From assembly GCA_023525975.1 (NCBI GenBank), contig CM042018.1, positions 74,531,001-74,595,000 on the forward strand: a stretch of DNA of 64,000 nt, read 5' to 3'. The notes beneath the pieces were generated by a model, which saw nothing but the letters and a program-made list of their open reading frames with translations, searched no databases and was not told where the DNA came from. The number at the start of each line of letters is the position of its first letter. Position 1 is the first letter of the stretch. Positions 10,706 through 22,457 of this stretch are shown one piece after another. The DNA comes from Smallanthus sonchifolius (taxonomy: Eukaryota; Streptophyta; Magnoliopsida; Asterales; Asteraceae). The position numbers and the translations under genes were made by a program.

Positions 10706-11359
10706 TGAAGGTCCCAAATTTGGTGCGTGACGGATCTCTAGACTCGCGGTATGACACGGTGATAACGTGCGAAATCCATGATCAACGTGCTCGTGTAACT
10801 CAATCAACAACAACGGTGTAAATAAACTCTTTGTATTCCACGAAGATATCAGTTTACAAGATTTCACAGAATTTCTCTCAGTATCTCTGATATCCTAATT
10901 CTGTTTCTGCTAAAATATCCTATTTATAGACAAACAATCTGCTATAGGCGAACTTATTAAGTTCGCCTCTAATAGGCTAAGCGAACTTAATAAGTTCGCC
11001 TCTGATAGACTTAAGCGAACTTATTAAGTTCGCCTCTGATAGACCATGCGAACTTATTAAGTTCGCCTTCGCTTAAGCTGTTAGAGGCGAACTTAATAAG
11101 TTCGCTTATATCAGATCAGTTGATTATATATATGTGTGTTTACAGAGTCAGTCAAAAAGAGTGAACCAGAACGAATCAGAGAGATCAGATTGAGTCTGTA
11201 AACATCATTGTGATTGGAATACAAATTGAGAAGTTTATTTACTTGATTGTTTGCTTTGTCTTTTATGCGTATAAACGTTAACTCGTTGGATTCCGCACTT
11301 CGAGTAAACGTCACGTCTTATCACGAGATCGATTCGTAGATGCGCCATGGGGACCTACA
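10706..11359. repeat. hybrid inverted LTR of copia F
   Basis: Both ends look like the same LTR terminus in opposite orientation: TGAAGGTCCC at 10706 (plus) and TGTAGGTCCCC at 11359 (minus). From the left it matches the F/E LTR R-U5 side up to a palindrome array (10945-11107); from the right, 11106-11359 is the inverted counterpart (GTGCGGAATCC, TTAACG and CTCTGTAAAC appear reversed). The U3 terminus is lost on both sides. The halves are diverged, so they came from two copies joined in the array. Confidence 0.7.
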
Positions 11360-11848
11360 ACATCCTTCCATGATTGATCTCGCATGTATTAGAGCCTATT
11401 TCCCGACCCAATTCATTCACAGCAGATCGAATTTACGTGTAATCATAGTCGACGGGTGTTACTTGCAAATCACAGTCGAATCACGTAATTAAGAGGGAAT
11501 AAAACGAAATTACACACTACCACACTTTCGCACAGATCATTACAAACTCCCTAAACACCCTATCGTCCTCATTTCACCTCCTGCTTACCGATCGATCACC
11601 AAGAACATCGTCTCTGTCCATCTAGTCGACGACCTTCGTTACGCAACCATTACAGGTATGGTTTACACCATTCATTCCGTTCTTACCCGCTCATCGAAAG
11701 CCCCTTATCAATTTACTAAAGCTAATCCAAATCGAATTCGAATTCTAATGATTTCTCCAACTTGTTCATACGTTTTCTTTTAAAAAGGGGATTTCGATTT
11801 AATTCGGGTAAACCATTTAAGTTTTTACTTTTCATGTTATACTAGCGA

Positions 11849-11911
11849 ACCATCTAGTTCAGTCGGTTTGGTGCGTGTGCGACTGAACTAGATGGTGTGG
11901 GTTCGAAACCC
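11849..11911 (+). other. perfect 17-bp hairpin plus B-box-like sequence
   Basis: ACCATCTAGTTCAGTCG (11849-11865) and its exact reverse complement (11880-11896) flank a 14-base loop; GGGTTCGAAACCC, matching a Pol III B box/T arm, follows. It may be a degenerate tRNA-derived segment. Confidence 0.6.
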
Positions 11912-11996
11912 TGACCTTTTGCGCGTGGAACCTGTCCTGAACCCGGTCCCCTCTCAATCACGTGTTAAAACAAATTCGAATCAGTCTGTATCAAGG

Positions 11997-12075
11997 ACGC
12001 GCAACTGGTCCAGTGGTTGGTACTTGTTTCCCTTGACTAGGCAGACCCGGGTTCGATCCGAGCGAGCCTATTTAT
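11997..12075 (+). ncRNA. tRNA-like sequence in G0 LTR
   Basis: Contains an A-box-like TGGTCCAGTGG (12006-12016), a B-box GGGTTCGATCC (12049-12059) about 40 bases later, and a T run at 12071-12076 that could terminate Pol III. The putative acceptor arms pair only partly, so this is a tRNA-derived relic or internal Pol III promoter rather than a functional tRNA gene. It is in the LTR sense. Confidence 0.5.
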
Positions 12076-12765
12076 TTTTTAAATTCTGTTTTACAACTCC
12101 AAATAATTCATATAAATTGTTTTATAAAAACCTATATCATCCAGGACAGATTTGCACAATAATACACATTATTTAAAAAAAACCATTTAATTGTTTATAA
12201 CTTCATTTTTATATAAAAATCATTTAAGGGTTAAATTATATTTAAATAAATAAAAACATTTCTAAATATAAATACATACTTTCACTTTCCATAATTCTTA
12301 GAAGAATATACTATTTTTAATGATAAATAAAAGAAATTATTTATTATTTCTATTTGTTACATTCACAAACCACTTAGATTTTAAATTACAATTAGTATAA
12401 TTTCTAAATTATATAAACTAATATATACTTACACTATATTTTGACACGTTTTCATAAATAAATAAATAAATTAGATTTATTTATTATATTTGAATGAAAA
12501 TAATCCACACTACTCTTTCTAAATAAACAAATAAAAAGAATTTATTTATTTAATTTAGTTAAATATTCAAAAACTAAACCCTAAGTCCACTAATATTTTA
12601 TTTAATTTACATATATATATATATATATCTTGAACTTACGAATTTCCTACTCAAATACCATCACTAATTCACAAATGCCACCGTGACACTACCTTTGTAC
12701 AATACCCTACACTCACATCCAATTAAATCCTAGACTTAGATCTAGACTATTGTACACATTATTAA

Positions 12766-12814
<49 letters not shown>

Positions 12815-12892
12815 ACACACTAGATTAACGTGGTGAGTCACAAGGATCACTTCGCTACCTAGACTCTCGTGCTAGCTACACCCTCGATTCAA

Positions 12893-13350
12893 GTGAGTAT
12901 TACATAGCCCCTTTTTACTCTTTTACACTTTTTGGGGTGAATCATGAACTCTATACAAACAATTGCTTATATTTACACAAACTACACAAACACAAATCAT
13001 CTTTACATTCATGTGTGCAAATTTAAGCTTTATGTTTGAGTGCTAGGTGTGTTAACTCTTGTGTGTAATTTATATGCAATCATTAACTATTCAAGCTGAC
13101 GGTTAACAATGATAGATCTATTGAGTCTGACAAACCCACCCAGATTGGGGTGATTGTTACCGACAACACAATTTGCATGCTAGTTACAAAGGTTTGAGTG
13201 TACTTTAGTTACACAATAGTTTCTCCCCATAAATGACTTATTTTATCATGTTATGTAAGGATTTGACTATTTACATCTACACACTATTTATGATTAAACC
13301 TGTATATGCTCACCAACTTTTTAGTTGACCTTATTTTATTCATGTTTCAG
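12893..13350 (+). other. putative LTR intron, G0
   Basis: Donor-like TCAA|GTGAGTATT followed by CCCCTTTTTACTC, then a conserved CTCACCAACTTTTTAGTTGAC hairpin region (given here in parts: CTCACCAAC, TTTTT, GTTGAC) and acceptor ATGTTTCAG|GT. The same module recurs in G1, G2, H and the solo LTR. Splicing is inferred. Confidence 0.5.
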
Positions 13351-15145
13351 GTGTTAATGTGTTATTTTGATCAAGACTTGCTACACATAAGTTTTGGACC
13401 TAGATAATTTTAATAAAGGATTATGTATTTCCTTTTATGTACTTGGTTTGATTTTGTTTTGTCGTGAATATTTGAAATGAATTTGAATGATTAATATATT
13501 TCAATTTAGTCAACCTTGTGCTCATGAACAGTCTACATGTCCCGCCCCGACGTTTCCGCCGTCGGTTGGGGTGTGACACTCTCGGTTTTAACCAGCCCCA
13601 AAACCAAAAGAATACCCAAAATCCCGTAACTCAGTTTCTGCCAGATTTTTGGCCAACTTAGCAAGACCATATCTCCTTCTTTCTTTGGCTAAATCAGTCC
13701 ATTATTTTTCTAGAATGAAGTTATATGTTAAGAAGGAAGAACCCAAGTGGAGTCACTCAAATCCATGAAGTATTCGACCCCCAAAAAGCCTGCGTAAGAA
13801 GGACGCTCAGTGCAGGTCGAATATGGACACCTCTTTTCATTTTCTTGTTTTGAGGTACCTACACAACTCTAACTCTAGAAATTCTTTTTCACATCTCCTT
13901 TGGTTTCAATAAACTTGATTTTAGAAGAAAACCCCAAGTCATTTGGTCTTTTTAAACCATCCAAAAGTCTACTCGAAGTACGCCTAAAATATGAGTTTTC
14001 CAGAACAAAATAAAACATAAAAGTCTTGATGAGTTTTGGTTTATGTCTTCATGAGTCATGTTTGAATACATATATTTATACGCGTACATGTTCATACATA
14101 AAATACCAAACTAGAAGGACCATGGACAAGACAAGGACACATCAAATATAAATTACATATATATATATATATATATATATACTATCACATAAAATAACAC
14201 TTGGATGATGGTGTTCTTCAAAAACCCTTCATTCCATTCATGTGTTATGTTGAAGGATACATGTTCGTGAAATTATATGATCATGTGTGACTTACCTCGC
14301 AAGACCCGAGGTAGTGTCCTATGATTCAAGAAAACATACGAACGATTATCATTAACATATGAACGTGAAAGGTGTTACTAAAATATATACGTAAACAACG
14401 ATCACTTATGCAAGTTCATGCATTTATAAAAGTCTATTATCAACGTATGTGTATACATGAAGTGTATGTATGTGTAGATACATAAATCCTGGAAGCATGT
14501 TGACGAGTTCGTCTAAAAATACATGTACGGTTTTGGTTAAATCATGGAAATGTTCTAAGAATTAAAGATTAGTATCCTAATATGAATATATGTAGTGATG
14601 TAGAAATACATGTACGCATGCAATTGATAAAAATAAATAAAGATGAATACGTGACAAACATAACTAAGTTAATAATTATCGTTCGGAAAATAAGTATTTG
14701 CATGTGGACGTAGTAACGTGGATTGTACGAACGGAGAATAATTAACATGCATAGGATATACTTGAACGACATTTGAGGTTGTATATAATTATTTTTAGGA
14801 AATAATTATATGTTTATACATGAACTATAATGTGAATATATTATAAGTTGTTACAAAAATAATATTTATTTTTGGTACACTTAATAAGTCACCAATATGG
14901 AAACATGATATTTTTTTTGGAAAATATGTAAGCGTCTAGACTGGAAAAATAATCACCAATGAGTCGTCACATGAAAACACTGTTTTACTAAACAAATGCG
15001 TACTTAATGTGACTCGTTAAGTCGGGTGAACAGCTTGCTTTTAAGACGAGTAGTCTTAACATATTATTACACTTGTTTGATTAGGGTACGAATAGACAAG
15101 AACTTTTAGCACACTGTTATTTGTTAGGATTTCATCGGACACAAG

Positions 15146-16460
15146 GCGAGTTCACGGCCACCTTTTCGCTCTTTAATGTTTTGTAAACTGCGGGGGAGAA
15201 ACATACTTACATATTATGTATTACATTATTGTTTAATACATTTGGAAACATTCTTGTTTTATACAACTAAGAAAACATTGTAAACATTTTTATTTGATAA
15301 CAAGGAAACAAGACACTAACATTATGTTGTACATGAGGAACAATAGAGCGCTAAAAGTCCCCGGAACAACATTAACATTTTGTAACCATTTAGCTATGGT
15401 CTTAGCCTAGGATTCTATGAATAGTACTATTGGGGTGACGTCCACGGTCATGGTTAGTCGCGCTAACCTGGACTTGAAGGGTCAATGGCCGCATATTGTC
15501 TTTATTCTCGTGGTATAGCGAGGGAGGGGCATTCATTTCTCATGGTTTGGTTATGGTCTCATGTATGAATATAGGTATTTGTAAGCCTAGCTAGCTTACA
15601 AATGGATCAATAACACTTGTTTTGTTTATCATATGCGTTTAGAATTATTTGTACTTAATTATGACAGTAATGTCATGGGCATGTTTTCGGATAAAACTAC
15701 TTATTTAGGACGGTAATGTCATGTGCATGTTTTCGGGTAAAACTACTTATTTATGACAGTAATGTCATGTGCTTGTTTTTTATGACGGTAATGTCATGGG
15801 CATGTTTTCGGGTAAAACTACTTATTTTTATGACGGTTAAGTCATGTATATATTTTTGGGAAAAACTACTTATTTTATGACGGTAAGGTCATGTATATGT
15901 TTTCGGGGAAAACTACTTATTTTATGATGGTAAGGTCATGTATATGTTTTCAGGGGAAAACTACTTATTTTATGACGGTAAGGTCATCTACATGTTTTTG
16001 GGGAAAACTACTTATTTTTATGACGGTTAAGTCATGTATATGTTTTCGGTGAAAACTACTTATTTTTATGACGGTTAATTCATGTATATGTTTTCGGTGA
16101 AAACTACTTATTTTATGACGGTAAGGTCATGTATATGTTTTCGGGGAAAACTACTTACTTTATGATGGTAAGGTCATGTACATGTTTTCAGGGAAAACTA
16201 CTTATTTTTATGACGATTAAGTCATGTATATGTTTTCGGTGAAAACTACTTATTTTTATGTCGGTTAAGTCATGTATATGTTTTCGGTGAAAAATACTTT
16301 TTTTTATGATGATTAAATCATGTATATGTTTTTGGTGAAAACTATTTAATTTTATGACTGTTAAGTATTACATGTTTTCGGGGAAAACTACTTGCACTGA
16401 AATAACAAACTCTGTGAACTCACCAACCTTTGTGTTGACACTTTAAAGTATGTTTCTCAG
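15146..16460 (+). other. putative LTR intron, H
   Basis: Donor-like CAAG|GCGAGTTCACGGCC (GT changed to GC) and acceptor TGTTTCTCAG|GTAATCC, with CTCACCAACC..GTTGACAC just before the acceptor. Homologous to the solo-LTR module (26161-26786). The H tandem array lies inside it. Confidence 0.4.
15660..16391 (+). repeat. tandem repeat of about 48 bp, 16 units
   Basis: Units read ATGACGGTAAGGTCATG...GTTTTCGGGGAAAAC...TACTTATTTT. Each holds two short inverted repeats (ATGAC/GTCAT and GTTTTC/GAAAAC). The third unit (about 15756) is shortened and the last is degenerate. Confidence 0.9.
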
Positions 16461-16716
16461 GTAATCCTTAGCCATGGCGTGGTTAGAATATGCTAGCTAT
16501 GCTGGATTAATTCCTAGTAACTGGAAGGGCATAGAGTATTAAGTCTCAAGTCTATCGTTGATCTAGAAGAACTTGGATCATTGTATTACTTAGTTTTAGT
16601 AATTGTATATGTAATCAAGTCTTAGAAATCACTTTTACAGCTTCCGCTACCGTGTAATGAACCAATCGTTGCAACCTTTATTTATTTATTAAGTAAATAA
16701 AGTTGGGGGTGTGACA

Positions 16717-18292
16717 TAAATCAAGAGGGTTTTGTAAAAAAAAATGTTGTAATGATTGGCTTGGGGTTAGGGTAGGAATTATTTGGGAAGAGTGGCTAAA
16801 GGTTGAAAATCTGACTTGGCTTAATGATTAAAAGGTATAAAATCTCTTATTAAACTTAGATTAGATATTGTGACTAATCTAAGGACTCTTTTAAGGTCAG
16901 ATCGTCCAGACCACATCCCTTCTTTAAGAATGTCAAGTTCTTCTTGTTTTTGAAATACTTATTACTATCAATCCCCCATGGATTGTGCGATTGTTTCTTA
17001 CTAATACATCCACTTTTGATCAACTTTTAATACTCCAATTTTTCGAGTAGGTTTAATTCTCTTTTGATGAGATTTATTCAATAACTTGGGCGGTTACAAA
17101 TTACTTATTTTTGCCCCTTCTTTTCATAATATCTTTCTTTTTCTTTTTTTTTTTGGTTTTTTTTGTTTTTTAGAAACGAACGAGTTTCACTCTTCGGACG
17201 TAAGATGAATCCATAAACTATTGGCGGATAGTTATTTCTTAAATTATAGCCAAGTCGATTTTTTACGAAAAGGGGTAAAAATATAAAAAAGCTAATTTTT
17301 TGGATTTATGGGTGTGAAATATGGTTTTAGAAAAGAAAAAGGTTTAGGCTCAAAGGGGCTAACTAGGGGATAATGTTTAGGGTAGGTAAGAGAAGAAAGG
17401 CTTAAAGAAAACGGGTTAATCCTAATGCCTCAATAATTTTTTTGCATTCTTTTAGTCCATGATATTGAAATGTACACTTTACACAAGTTCTAACATGCAA
17501 AGTATTAATTAGCAAACACTCTGTCAAACGAAATGAGCCTGTAAAAATATACGTATGTGTATGATAATGCTCGAATATGCTCAAATTCTCACATGAAATG
17601 AAAGATAGGGGGTATAAAAGTAAAAATGTACATAAACTTATTTCTTTCTTTTTGTTGTTCTTTCTAATCATCCCTATTTGTTTACTTGATTCACATCAAC
17701 GGTATTTCAAATTGCTGTTTTTATAAGCCTGTTTATGTCAAATGATTCTTTTAAGACCCTTGTTTTTAGATTATTTAAGAAGCTGCCAAACTTCTAATCA
17801 AAAGTTTTCATGCTTACATGTTTAATTTTGAAAATGTTTTAGTTCTTTTATATATTTAATTATGAATCATGCAATCGTAGTGCTTGGGAAAAAATTAGGT
17901 TGCCAATGTATTGGTAAACTTCCACCACATACTTAAAATTTGACAATGTCCTCATTGTATGAAAATATGCTATGCAGTAAATGTCATGGATAAAATGAGG
18001 GTGAAAGGAAACTAATACGCCCCTGATGATACGTCATCACCATGCGTATGGTCGATCTCCACGGCTGCCTAAAACGTGCTCCAAATCACAAAACCAAAAC
18101 CTGTATTTCCCTGTTATGCTATGCAATGTTCAACACACAAAATAAGTACTTATAATAAAGAAATTTAAACTAATATTCACCAATAGTGGCGGCCGAAAAA
18201 GGTTGGTGGCGGTGCCACCAAATCAACGGTTACCCATGTAACTGGTAAAAATGATAGTGTATCCAGTCAAGCAAACAAACAATTGTCAAGTG
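16717..18292. other. unassigned non-coding DNA, possibly the 3' region of an Athila-like element
   Basis: No supported gene; the 89-aa stretch at 17402-17671 looks fortuitous. A polypyrimidine tract lies at 17138-17170. On the minus strand about 17935-17965 reads GAGGACATTGTCAAATTTTA, similar to the GGACAATGTC motif I recall downstream of pol in Athila-type elements. Confidence 0.35.
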
Positions 18293-18948
18293 TTATGAAC
18301 CACAAACATCATAATAATGAAAAGAGCCATAAATATCAAGGTGAAAGAGGAGAGAGCTACTAATGGAATGGAGGATGGGGCCACTGCTAGTGTGGACCGG
18401 GAGGCTGCTGCTGATACTCCTGGTGGGCATACGAATCATACGTCCCTGCCGAATGCCGTCCATCGTGTTCCCCAATTGACCCATACGGATCATAATATCT
18501 AGCATGGTGGGGTTAGCAGTAGTATGATACATACTTGGGCCTTGATGTCCCAGTCATCCCACAGGTGCTTCCTCATCCTCTGACTCTTCTAATTCACACG
18601 TCGAAATATTACCTCGATGGCCCACCAACACGTACACCCATTGAACTTCTTCATCATGTGCATGTTGATTAACATTTGGGTGTCCACTGGTTGAATGGGT
18701 AGGTCCATCTCTGTGAGTATACCTAGATGCATAGGAGATAAGACGCCAAGATACGAGGCAAGATGAGTAATGTAGGGTCCACAAAAGATATGGCTATTGG
18801 AATAGTAGCCAACAGCTCGAGTAAAGAACTTGGCCAAGCTGTTGACCAAGTAGCATGGAACCCCATCAAACAAGCAGTGCAGGTGGAGGAAATCTCTAAT
18901 GCTCACTACCCCTGTGCTGTCCTTCCTTCCCCCCAATGGAAAGGATAA
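18293..18948 (-). pseudogene. Athila-type ORF fragment (putative plant transposon protein)
   Basis: Three overlapping minus-strand frames together read as one decayed protein: GVVSIRDFLHLHCLFDGVPC, ITHLASYLGVLSP and MRKHLWDDWD-type text up to a C-terminal MLDIMIRMGQLGNTMDG segment. This pattern resembles the ATHILA ORF-1 / putative plant transposon domain proteins of Asteraceae gypsy elements (memory-based). At least two frameshifts (near 18650 and 18550) break it. Copia E inserted immediately after 18966, at its 5' side. Role unknown. Confidence 0.4.
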
Positions 18949-18966
18949 TGCACCGATGCAGGTAAC

Positions 18967-19408
18967 TGTAGGTCCACATTACTCATCTTAGATCGATCTC
19001 GTGACAGGACATATCGTTAACGAGGAGTGCGGAATCCTACCGTATTAACTTTTTGTATTCTAATCGACAATAGAAACAGCAGGTAAATAAACTCTCTTTT
19101 ATATCACCAAACAGAGTTTACAGAATACTTGATTGTTCAATCTATCTCATTCGTGTACAGAACAGACTCTGTAAACTCTATATTTATAGACACATGTTCT
19201 GCAATAGGCGAACATAACAAGTTCGCTTCAAAGATGCTTAGGCGAACTTAACAAGTTCGCCTCTAATAGACCAGGCGAACTTATCAAGTTCGCCTCTAGC
19301 AGAACTTGTATTTATACTTGGACAAATCTAAACAATTACATACAAAACATAAAGACAATAAGACCTAAACTATTACAAAGCTTTTGTCATTCAATCTATG
19401 TCCTAACA
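18967..19408 (-). repeat. 3' LTR of copia E
   Basis: A 442-bp LTR with ends TGTAGGTCC...CCTAACA. Three GGCGAAC...GTTCGCC inverted repeats at 19206-19298 lie directly upstream (minus sense) of a TATA-like CTATAAATATAG at 19178-19189. A related, diverged LTR is found in copia F. Confidence 0.85.
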
Positions 19409-19421
19409 GACTCCCCCTTGA
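19409..19421 (-). other. polypurine tract of copia E
   Basis: TCAAGGGGGAGTC on the minus strand, directly adjacent to the LTR. Confidence 0.8.
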
Positions 19422-19542
19422 CAATAGCTTGATCTTCTGTCTTCAGTCTTTATGACGAACTCTTCCAGTTGTCTGGTAATCTGCTTCCTGCATCCACTCC
19501 ATATCTTTGACGTATCTCCAACACTCTTTTATACCGCAATCC

Positions 19543-22457
19543 TTATTCTCTCCATTCATCAGTGAACATGATCTCATTCTTTCTTAACGTCCTCTGATCT
19601 TTCTTTGAGAAATTAATAAGATTCATTGCATCATAGAAACTAACAATGACCTTATTATCTTTATCATCAATCTTAGCTTCACCAGTATTCACATCTACAT
19701 ACCACCATTTCATATTCCCCAGAAAATCTTGTGGAATTTTCTTCAATGGTATCTTCTGTACAACACGTACTAGCTTGAACTTATACTTCCAAGTCACATT
19801 CTTAGTCTTTTGATCTACGATCTTCACTCTTTTTCCCTTTTGTGGTTTTAACCTTTCATATTTCCCTGATCCACCTTCTCTCTTTATCAAATTGGCAATC
19901 ACTTCGGCTAATCCACACTTAGATCTATTAATCAATGGTTTCGTAGCTAGACCATTCATTTCACACCTTGGCAAGGTATTGAAATACCTGACCCCAGGCT
20001 TTAAGTATTGAATACCATTAGATCTTTTAAGAGCAAACAGCTTAGTTTCATCATCATCAAACAAATTTATGATCATTCCAATACACCTCTCTTTATTCAC
20101 ATATCTTTCTTTCTGAGCAGGTTGTATAGGTGACTTTGGTAGTACATTTATCCAACTGTTAACAACTTCTCTCCACTGTTCTCTAGTCATACCTGTATTT
20201 CTATACATCACAGGTTCTTCATTCAGCTTAGGAGACACTGTATGAGTCGTATCAACATCAGAATCTATCTTGGATTTAGCAGTATCATTAGGTGTAGCGA
20301 TGTCTTTAACAGAGTCCATAGAATCTGTTACTCCATCATAAGAAAACTCAGGAATAACATCATCTTGGATGAAGTTATATGAAACATTCAGACCATCACA
20401 TCCTTCATATGTAACCTTAGATTTACTCTTTTCTATTTCAATCTCTACAATCTCTCCTTCTTCAACTTCGTTATCCAACACATCTTCTTCATCATCATCA
20501 AATAACTCGTCAATATCATCTAGTCATTCTAATTTCTCAGCTTCTTCTTCTTCAGAATCTTGAAAGAATTCTAATAACAATATTTCTTCATTCGCTCCAG
20601 AATCATGTTTGGTTCCTTCAATATTATGTGATGTCGATTCCCCCTGAGCTCTGGAAATTGGATTCACGTCAGCGTATTGACGATCACCTACAACATTACC
20701 ACTAGGATCATTGTCATCATTATCTTTTCGTTGAATTGATTCAGCATGACACGTATCATGTAGCCTTAACTCCCCCTGAGCTTCAAGACGCTCAACAAGT
20801 TTAGACACCAATAACTGCTTGTCAGCAATCTATGTAGCTTGAGCTTGAAGGACCAACTGTCTCTGAGGATCAGTAGACACAAGAGTATCTACTTGAGTTT
20901 GTAAAGCTAGCACTTGTGATTCAAGGAATGTAATTCTTTCAGAATCAGACTGCGTTGAAGAACCAGCTTCAGATGTGTGAGGAACATGTGGAGAAAGCAC
21001 TGGAGATGTATGTTTAGAAACAGGAGGTGTAATCAATAAGGAAGCAAAAAAATTTGCATCCTCTACACCCTGAGATGAATTAGCAACAGCAATAGAAGCA
21101 AACATAAGCTTCTGAGCTTTAGGAACTGGAATAGCATCACTATCCGAGTCAGAACTTTCATCTATTAAAGTTCTCTTGCCAAGAACTGATCCAGAAGGAG
21201 GATTTTGTACAGTCTTACGCCTCGGTTTTCTGGCTGTAGAATTAATACGTCTTCCCACATTAGCAAATGGTAATGTAGCCAACCTTGCATAATGATCTGA
21301 GCTAAAATCTCTAGATGAATCAGTATCGGTAGCTTCAGAATTAGGTAATATAGTATCACCGGAACTCGTATCTTCAACATTGCCTTCAGCTTCATGAATA
21401 GGTGAGTTCATAGCTTCATGATCAAAATCATCCATATTCATACCCAACTCTTGATCATTATCTTGAGCAATCTCTTCTTGAACTTGTTCATTAACAGGAA
21501 TTTGAACCTATTCCTATGGAATAGGAACTTGTTGTTGTTGTTGTTGAGCAGGAACTTGTTGTTGTAGTTGTTGTTGAGGAACTTGTTGTTGTTGAGCTTG
21601 AACTTGTTGTACTTGAACTTGATTCTGGACTTGGCATTGTACTAACTCCTCAGGATGAAACCAATTATCATTAGGTGGCTCAACATAATCAGGATTGATT
21701 ATGTGACCTAACAGAGGAGTAGGAACATGAATAAGAGCAGCATTTTGTTGTTTCACCTTAGTAAAATCGGTAAAAATCCTTTTTGACATAGGAGTCAAAG
21801 TTAAATGGATTGGATGCTGAGGTAAATCCGGAATTAAATGAATCAAAATCATTTGCACGAACCTAGGATACATAAGGAACCCTTGTCCTTCTAGAGGATT
21901 TATTTGCATGACCAACTCACGGTAGAAGTAAAAGCAAAGTTAAACCGTTTATTGAGTGTCAAAGCAACCATAACAGCCTGTAGTGCACTCTTCAACCCAT
22001 CAGTACCAGCCTTCCGTGGAGGCAGACATTGTATGATGACGTGCATAAAATATCTCCATTCGCCAACTAAACCTCCTTTTCTTGCTTGTGTATCATTCGG
22101 TCTTCCTCTGTAACCCATCCGCTGAAAACACCCCATAATAAGTGTTCCAGGATATGACATAGGATCGTCCACATCACCTCCTAATCCCAATGCAGCACAA
22201 ATAGTTTCTACTGAAATAGCAACATCAGTATTATTTACTGTAGCACGAAGTACGTGAGGTTCAACATCCGTGTCTTGATGGACGGTATCCCAGAATTGTT
22301 GAATATACGGTAAACTTATATATGGATTAGTAGATAAAGCTACTTGCAATCTTGAACGATTTAGAAAGTTGATAATTCCTTGAAAATTAACAGCTTCAGA
22401 CATATTCGGATCCAATAACGCCACTTGATTATGTTTGTACTCAACACGACGAGCCAT
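19543..22457 (-). pseudogene. extra ORF (post-pol) of copia E, single frame, decayed
   Basis: About 970 codons from MARRVEYKHNQ at 22457. Order: N-terminal globular domain (FLNRSR, FWDTV, GCFQRMGY, LMYPRFVQMI), Gln-rich and acidic Ser-rich linkers, coiled coil, polyacidic segment, and a C-terminal globular domain (KIPLKKIPQDF, KWWYVDVNTGEA). The N- and C-terminal motifs match copia A (LMYPRFLQMI; KIPLRKMIQDF, FKWWYYDGRTGEA). One frameshift near 21932 and stops at 21514, 21508, 20830 and 20524 all leave one continuing frame; the first three are explained by CAG to TAG. Unlike A, there is no gap or intron between the N- and C-terminal halves. It occupies the env-like slot of SIRE elements but I see no signal peptide or membrane segment. 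Function unknown. Confidence 0.75.

Larger units (their letters stand above)
11360..13578 (+). repeat. gypsy G0 3' LTR, second part
   Basis: Continues the LTR begun at 5002 and ends CATGTCCCGCCCCGA... ...GGGGTGTGACA exactly like the G1 LTR. No gene. Contains AT-rich DNA (12070-12830), a TA dinucleotide run (12770-12811) and the tRNA-like and intron-like modules listed separately. Confidence 0.8.
13579..16716 (+). repeat. 3' part of gypsy LTR H
   Basis: Flank into which G0 inserted. It ends GGGGGTGTGACA, an LTR terminus like G0 and G1, and carries typical gypsy LTR text near its start (AGTTTCTGCCAGATTTTTGGCC). No coding region. The start of this LTR should lie left of G0, outside the window. 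Includes TA-rich runs at 14155-14181. Confidence 0.65.

Noticed and set aside
5563..11466. Inverted match of about 15 bases (ACGGGTGTTA.TTGC) across copia F
   Set aside because: The similarity does not extend beyond the short match, so chance is likely.
15660..16391. CRISPR-like array
   Set aside because: Repeats are contiguous with no unique spacers and lie in a plant LTR.
17402..17671. 89-aa minus-strand ORF in the unassigned region
   Set aside because: No domain, poor composition and no neighbour context.
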